Origin: Lineus longissimus
Taxonomy: Eukaryota > Nemertea > Pilidiophora > Heteronemertea > Lineidae
NCBI RefSeq assembly: GCF_910592395.1
Contig: NC_088318.1
Coordinates: 5,170,756 to 5,234,755 of the forward strand
Length of the DNA stretch: 64,000 nucleotides
Reading direction: 5' to 3'
The notes beneath the pieces were generated by a model, which saw only the letters and a program-made list of their open reading frames with translations, was not told the origin of the DNA and did not search any database. Below are positions 57,817-64,000 of the stretch, piece after piece. Both the position numbers and the translations under genes were made by a program. How positions within the stretch are numbered: position 1 is the first letter of the stretch; the number at the start of each line of letters is the position of its first letter.

Positions 57817-58428
57817 AAGGGTTTATTCTTAGGAAAAAATAATGTTATTGCTACCTGAAATGTCCACTAGACGATCGTTTCCGATATCAAGTTGCACTCT
57901 GAAAAATGAGAGCCATGTGTTTGGAATGGTGGTTATGGTTCAATGTCGGTCGATTTCTGATCTCGCCGCCAGTAAATGTTCGTGAATATACTGTAATGTC
58001 TCCTGTAAGCCAAGTGAGCACAGTAATTCTTTGGCGAACTGTTTGGCCATGCACTATCTAGCATGGGTTCCGCCCCATTATTAATCTAGCAGACCTAAAC
58101 ATAACTAATCAGAACGACCACCAAGGGTTTATTCTTAGGAAAAAATAATGTTATTGCTACCTGAAATGTCCACTAGACGATCGTTTCCGATATCAAGTTG
58201 CACTCTGAAAAATGAGAGCCATGTGTTTGGAATGGTGGTTATGGTTCAATGTCGGTCGATTTCTGATCTCGCCGCCAGTAAATGTTCGTGAATATACTGT
58301 AATGTCTCCTGTAAGCCAAGTGAGCACAGTAATTCTTTGGCGAACTGTTTGGCCATGCACTATCTAGCATGGGTTCCGCCCCATTATTAATCTAGCAGAC
58401 CTAAACATAACTAATCAGAACGACCACT
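57817..58428. repeat. Perfect 306-bp tandem duplication
   Basis: 57817-58122 and 58123-58428 read identically base for base as far as I can compare them. The first copy is preceded by CGTTTG and the second is followed by TCCTCATC, with no inverted ends. Confidence 0.95.
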
Positions 58429-58429
58429 C

Positions 58430-61005
58430 CTCATCTCACAGGCAGTCCGTTAACGCATTACAAAGAGGGGCTGGTAACCTCCGGATGGCTAATGACATTC
58501 CCACACCTTCAAAATGAATAATATATGTTTCATTGACTTACTAAAAGTATACCAGGGTTGATCTGATGGAAAACCAATAATTTTGTAAATAAGGCAAGAT
58601 TATTTATAAGGCATGCGAATATGCTAGTTAAAATATTGTTCACCATAGTTTTACCTACTAGAAGTGAGAGAGTTATCCCACTTTCCTCATTGTTAATGCG
58701 TATTCCAAAATGTAGTTTATGCGTATCCTGAACATTGTTAATTGGAATACGGACTTACGAGACGGTCAGTTTGAAACATACATCGTCTGCGGCAGGAAAT
58801 GTTGTTTATGGTGAATACGGTCACGTTAATGGCGTACCGTTGTCCACTGTGATCACCAATTCAAAATTAAGGTAATTTACTTGGATTCGCACGTCCTGGT
58901 GTTCGATGGGTCGCACACAGTCATGACGGTATATGTACATTTATGAGCGTGCGAAAGTACAACCACTTTATTTGCATTGTACATGTACTTGAGTATTGAG
59001 CAAAAACTTAGAAAGTCATTGTTGTCATGTTTTGGGAAAATTTAAAAAAATCTAAATTCAACTATCATTAGGCTGTTGCACTTCAGAACTAATTTTCTAT
59101 GTATACCGCACACCTTATATACCTTCTTGATATACTTAATGGAATCTATTATTTCAATCGGTTTATTACCAAGATAAACGCGTCCGGCGGTCCTCAAATA
59201 AATGCGTCCGACGACTTTTCTTAGATATCGTTTCTCCCCTGACTGCTCTTGATCAATCGTGCATGTAAACGCAATGTTCCTTGAACGTTTCGTCATAAAT
59301 ATAGACAATATTAACAAGACATATATACAGTGAGGCAATGCGACGCCTTAGCTTAAGACATATTTTCTATCCTATTCATTCTGCTCGGACTCACACAATC
59401 CCGTCAGCTTACTTAGACCGTCTTAACGTAAGTACTGTTCCACTAGAAGCTTCTTTGGAACGATATCCCGATTTACATTGATTTAGTTCCAACCCTGAGC
59501 CGAGAAGCCAACCCACTCGAAAGCGGGTGCAAATACGTTGACGCAATCAAATATCAGGAGCCAGTTTTTCAGTCACGCCACGGAATTGACCCCGAAGTAA
59601 GTAGGACGCCTAAATTGGAAAAAGTCGCCGAAGTCATCCTACTCCAGAGCGAGTTCACCTCTCTGAAGCCGCTAGATATCTCAGTCAAGAGCCACCTGTC
59701 CTGTTACGCCGCGAGTTTGATCTCAAGTGAAGAAGTCAACTCAACCCCGAACCAGTCGCCAAAATCATCCTATACTGGAAGCGTGAGGGCAAGTAGTACG
59801 AAGCCGCTGGCTATCTAAAAGCAGTAGCCAACCTGTCTATTGCGAGGACGCCGCTGGAATGGCCTCAAGGAAAGTTGTCAGCCTGGCATCGAGGATGTTG
59901 CTAACGGCGGAGTTGGGTGTTTGATTTGGATGGATGTTATAGAAAATCCATCAAGAGACGAGGTCAGCGCTGATCCTCATCAACGTGACATTGCTAAAAT
60001 CCGGATGTCCATTACAGGGATTATTGGGAGAACGATCGAAGCAGGTTTCCGTTTGCAATTGGATATTTGAAATCTTAAGGTTAGCCTGAAGGAGATGTTA
60101 ACCCAGATTGGACACCACGGCTCTTCTGTTAATTGAATTCCAGTTACACCAATATGGATAAAGACTCTCCAATATGGATGTTGCCCAAAGCAATATTTCG
60201 GGTTTTTGTCATTGTGAGTACTCTAGACTCACTGATCTAAGACCGTTTTGGAATATGCAGGCCAAGCCTAAATGGATATAATACCTGTTGTCGTTCGATG
60301 CCATTCAGCATTTTTCTCAATCGAGATAACCAATAGGGGGCGACACCAAGTTGTCTAACATTTCTGATGGTCATGACATCATGCCCTGCCCTTTGCATAT
60401 TTGGGGCGATTTCACAGCAAGGGTTCAGAATGACAGGTAGATAGGCCCTGAGCCGATCAGGTATGAAGGGGCCTTGGTCTGTTTAATGTGCATTGTGCTG
60501 GGGGCGGTCATGCCACGAGATGATGAACCGGTGTTAGATCGCCGAGTTTAGAGTATTTTAGACAGCTTAAAAGTCATCTATATCAGAAGGCATTAATTCA
60601 TCTTTTATTTTATAATATCGAATTGATCGTGTCATAAATCATTTTAACGATATCGCGGTATGGCAATGATTAGCTGTATTTGCAGTTCCCCTTTGCAAAG
60701 AAACTGCTGTGGGGTATTCCTACCTAAATAAACGTCAGTAGTTTTTAGTTTTCATTATTTTTCTGCTGCTGATCTCAAACGAGCAGTCAAACGCATATTT
60801 TTGTTGGTATTGTGCTGAAAATTTGATCAGATTAGTGACAAATCACTATACAGCGTATCTTCTTTGGCATGATCCTCCGTCAGATATTGGTGCATAACCG
60901 TCTGGGTGCGGTACACTCACTTTGATTTAGAGTCGAGATTTTTTTCTCCAACCTTTTTTTGACCGCCATCTACACCACCGAAAGCAAATCGACTGTTTCT
61001 TTGCA
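58430..61005. other. No gene supported
   Basis: A moderately GC-rich stretch (59480-60070) has frames on the plus strand with internally similar segments (TCGCCGAAGTCATCCTA / TCGCCAAAATCATCCTA), but with stops and no known domain. Otherwise spacer. Confidence 0.4.
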
Positions 61006-61009
61006 CTTC

Positions 61010-61224
61010 TACACTCTTAAAATTCATTAGTAAAAGCAACTTATTTGGTAATTCCTATTGCGTCAACCGTAAAATAAGTACAAACCACCATTAAATAAAA
61101 GTAAAAGGACCACTAAAATAGTTAAGATAGTTTAAACAACTAATTTCACAGTCGGTGCAATATAGCAACTACCAGAGTAGTAAAAATACTATAAAATAGT
61201 TACTTTTACTATTTGATGAGTGTA
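61010..61224. mobile_element. 215-bp MITE, TACACTC termini
   Basis: Left TACACTCTTAAAATTCATTA and right complement TACACTCATCAAATAGTAAA, then AGTAAAAG(C/T)AACT in both arms: imperfect TIRs of about 40 bases. The middle is AT-rich. Confidence 0.7.
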
Positions 61225-61595
61225 CTAGTATTTGTTTCTGTACAGTTAAATGTATCAATCCTTCTGAAGAAAACTCTTATGTTGCCGAGCTAATATTCCT
61301 TAGCACAAGAATCACCATACTACGCCTGGTTCTTTAATCATGTGATTCGATTGTTCAGAGTGGTGCGGATAACAGCATTATACACAGCAAATACAAGGCT
61401 TACGCACGTGAGCTAGAAGCCAATTAAGTTATAGGCTCCATCATCGTGAAACATACTTAATACCTTATGCATTAACGTTTAGTCATGTTGTAGACCCTGT
61501 TTGCGAGAGAGGATGCGTCACACAATAGTACCTGTAATATAACGGTGTTAAGATTTGATTCCCGAATATCAGCGAGGACATTATACCAACCAGGA

Positions 61596-62099
61596 TAATC
61601 AAAACCCTGAACTCCGGGCACTTCGTACCAAGTCTAGGATTTGAGTCATCTCGTATTCCTGTATTCCGTGTCCCTTGATATTGTGTCTATAGGAAAGCAA
61701 CGCTCCCTTCCCCCAAAGACGTGATTAAGTTCTGTAACTTGTGAATTCGGATCTGGGGATCTTGGGGAACACGACGACAGTTGAAACTTTACGAAAGATT
61801 TCGTCCTTTCATCCTATAGGCTGCAATAAGTGAAAAGCTGTAGTTGTCAATGCTTACTTTATGATATTTTGCTTCGTCACGCCGCCTCAGCAGAGATATG
61901 GTGCTTGAAATCAGTCCAGTATCAGGCCCAGTATCTGAAGAACCGAGTGTACCTATGCAGTAAGAAACTAGCATATTCAAGTTTGCCATAGCGCAGCCAT
62001 TTTTGAGAAGAAACGATCGAGGGACTCGGGATTCAGGAATATGAAATGACTCGGAACCAAGACTTGGCACGAAATACCCGGAGTTCGGAATTTTGATAC
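61596..62099. mobile_element. ~504-bp inverted-repeat element
   Basis: Arms about 61596-61680 and 62014-62099: ACTCCGGGCACTTCGTACCA against (complement) ACTCCGGGTATTTCGTGCCA, continuing through GAGTCAT..ATATTCCTG-like words for about 80 bases at roughly 80% identity. An open frame in the middle (minus) shows no domain. Confidence 0.75.
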
Positions 62100-62723
62100 T
62101 CCAGGGTGATTGCAAATAGTTCGATGCATGTATTCTTAGCTAAAATTAAAATTCTAACACAATAGCGCATGAATAATAAAAAACGCTGTCGTTTCAATAA
62201 AAACATGACTTCTTACAACGCTTACCATAAATAATAAATTTATCAAGACAACTCGATCGTTCTTATTGCAAATTGTTCGTAAAGTGTAACGATTACCGCT
62301 GTGAGAACCAATTAAATGTTTAGATCATATTTCGTTCTGCCCTATAGACGAGTTAGATCAGTTGTCATAATAGAGAATGAATTAAACATGTCTGACATGC
62401 AGCTGGATGCAGTTTATGATATAGAAAATTACATGACGGGAATCGTATGTACTTGCTCAATAATATTGTGCCAGCCATGCTGATTACCAGCAAACTTTCA
62501 TTCGCTTGCATTATATGAATTAAATAGTCCAGATTAACGACGTGCATCGAACAGACAATAAAAATAATCGTGCCAGTATGAGGTAATGGCTCTTCGGAAA
62601 ATGCTATTGTCATCAATTCTAAAATACCTGGATTTAATAGAACAAACCGCACTTTACAGAGTAAATGCACTATGCGCAAGCGAAGCCTCGTTTTGACGTC
62701 AGCGGTTATGGTTATGTTAACAT

Positions 62724-62976
62724 GGGGCAGCGGTAGCGAAGTGGAAGAGAGTCGGCCTCATGATCAGGAGGTCGTGGGTTCGACTCCCGGCCAAGTCACT
62801 GCTTAGTTCCCCTTCTGGTCGAGTTCAAGTGAGCACCTTCTGGTTGCTCCTTGTAACCCCTGATTGATTTCTTTGGAGACCGGGGTAATAATATAATATC
62901 CCAAAGCGCTTTGAGCGAGAACTATAGTGTCACGGAATTGCGCTACATAAAAGACTCATTATTTATTATCATTTTA
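62724..62976 (+). mobile_element. tRNA-derived SINE with L2-like tail
   Basis: The head 62724-62798 is tRNA-like, with A box TAGCGAAGTGG (62734-62744) and a perfect B box GGTTCGACTCC (62777-62787) for RNA polymerase III, and CTCATGA in the anticodon region, recalling tRNA-Met. The tail contains CCCAAAGCGCTTTGAGCG and GAATTGCGCTACATAA, the AAGCGCTTTGAG..GCGCTATATAA motif widespread in LINE-L2-mobilised SINEs, then AT-rich repeats. An L2-like LINE elsewhere in the window (2160-4003) shows that such a partner existed. Confidence 0.8.
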
Positions 62977-62979
62977 TAC

Positions 62980-64000
62980 ACACACGACAGTATTTTTAAA
63001 TACTGTTGTGTGGGTACACGCAGTTTGATTTAAACATTTAAGAATTCCGACTGGGACCAGTGCACAATTAGTAATTATCAAGTCGAATTCCAAGTCGTCG
63101 TGATAACCTACGACATGAAAACGAAATGGTTAACATTTTGACTTTGAAATATTATTGTGAAGATGCAGGTGGGATAACAATATGAAAGCTTTCGTCAACT
63201 CATGAAATTCGAATATATCATTAGATACAGTGTACATGCAACGGTACAGTTCAATCCCAAAAATGATTGTATTTAATGGGAGTCGCAAAGGGTGCGCAAC
63301 CTGTAAATTTGACACGCCAATCTCCAACTTTTGTGCTAAAAGGTAAATGTCAACTGGATCTGTGGGAATTACGAAGCTGTTCGTTTTTGTTAATGCGTGG
63401 CAACGGGTCTGAAATACGAAGCGTCGGACCTAGTGGTGTTGATTCAGTCGCGATCCTACCAATGCTTACGGGAGAATCGTGGATCAGGTTTCATGTTTCA
63501 AAGCACGTAACAGTAGTAGAATTGAGAAAATAATACGGAACTAGAATGTGTGTAGGATTTGTACTCGCCACTAAGGAGGTTTAGTCGTGTTGTCCATTAT
63601 CCGATTGCATGCCGGGCTGAATTGTTCAGACGAATTCAAACTGATTACTACACGGGTTTATCTGGCTTCTCTTGCAAGTTTTATGGTGACAAAGGGCAGA
63701 TTAGAGCGCGAAGGGGCTTGAAACTGACACTTGAAATGAGACGATGGCTTTGAAACATTGAAGTTATATGTAACACTCCAACATCGTAAAACGGTCTTTC
63801 GAAAAGTGCGCTTTTTTCTCTTGGTTAATGTCGTCTTCGATCCATAATCAAATATAAGATCAAAGTGTCACCAATTTGCCCTTTATATAGTTAACTCAGT
63901 AAAATTTATTGAAATATGTCATGTATAAATACAGTATATTCACATATATAGGCAAATTAAAACGCACTACACGAAACATTCTATCAAATACGAAGAATGC
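62980..64000. other. No gene seen
   Basis: A small hairpin ACACGACAGTATTTTTAAATACTGTTGTGT lies at about 62985-63014. Other frames (63267-63533, 63559-63753) show no domain or splice support. Confidence 0.45.

Noticed and set aside
59480-60070. GC-richer segment with internally similar frames (VAEVILL / VAKIILYW)
   Set aside because: Stops interrupt the better frame and I recognise no family; left as unexplained sequence.

Overview
This is a window of animal nuclear DNA. Reading frames are split by GT-AG introns. The one well-preserved gene is the first coding exon of a thyrotropin-releasing-hormone-receptor-like GPCR. There is a family of secreted LamG + PAN/apple exons, non-LTR retrotransposons, a tRNA-derived SINE, and very many small inverted-repeat DNA elements (MITEs). 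AT-rich spacers, frequent TACATGTA-type words and this gene content suggest a marine invertebrate (deuterostome or spiralian). The sequence alone does not fix the species.

Layout. 1-15.4 kb (all host exons on the minus strand): remains of a tandem family of secreted proteins. A signal-peptide exon at 16-103 begins a paralogue that runs off the left edge. At 1345-2160 lies a LamG-PAN gene cut off inside its LamG exon and joined to an L2-like LINE fragment (2160-4003). A third paralogue has its signal-peptide exon at 15208-15292, a possible PAN-like exon near 14.4 kb, a LamG exon at 10594-11168 and a terminal PAN exon at 9852-10126. The 3' flank of paralogue 3 (4005-4385 continuing at 9683) was split by about 5.3 kb of inserted DNA, which holds a second decayed LINE (about 4.4-8.4 kb, plus strand), a minisatellite and an (AAAT)n tract. 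A MULE-like MITE sits at 11482-12048.

15.4-27.6 kb: no convincing gene. It holds a foldback-like element whose arms are minisatellites (17963-18911), a 65-bp minisatellite, a 134-bp satellite with a palindromic core, a nested hairpin and a dispersed MITE family.

27.6-28.8 kb: the TRH-receptor-like exon, ending in a phase-0 GTAAGT donor before TM6. Its 3' exon was not found, so most of the rest of the window may be its intron or beyond.

28.8-64 kb: no further gene supported. The region holds a palindrome cluster, (GACC)n cassettes with a conserved anchor, a mariner-like 87-bp MITE, a deleted PIF/Harbinger element keeping a relic of an acidic N-terminus, two large inverted-repeat elements (41.7-43.2 and 48.4-49.3 kb), a perfect 306-bp tandem duplication, a tRNA-like sequence and a SINE.

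The genes do not form a pathway. The interest lies in a tandemly duplicated secreted-protein locus being broken up by transposons, and in several element architectures I could not match to a named family.
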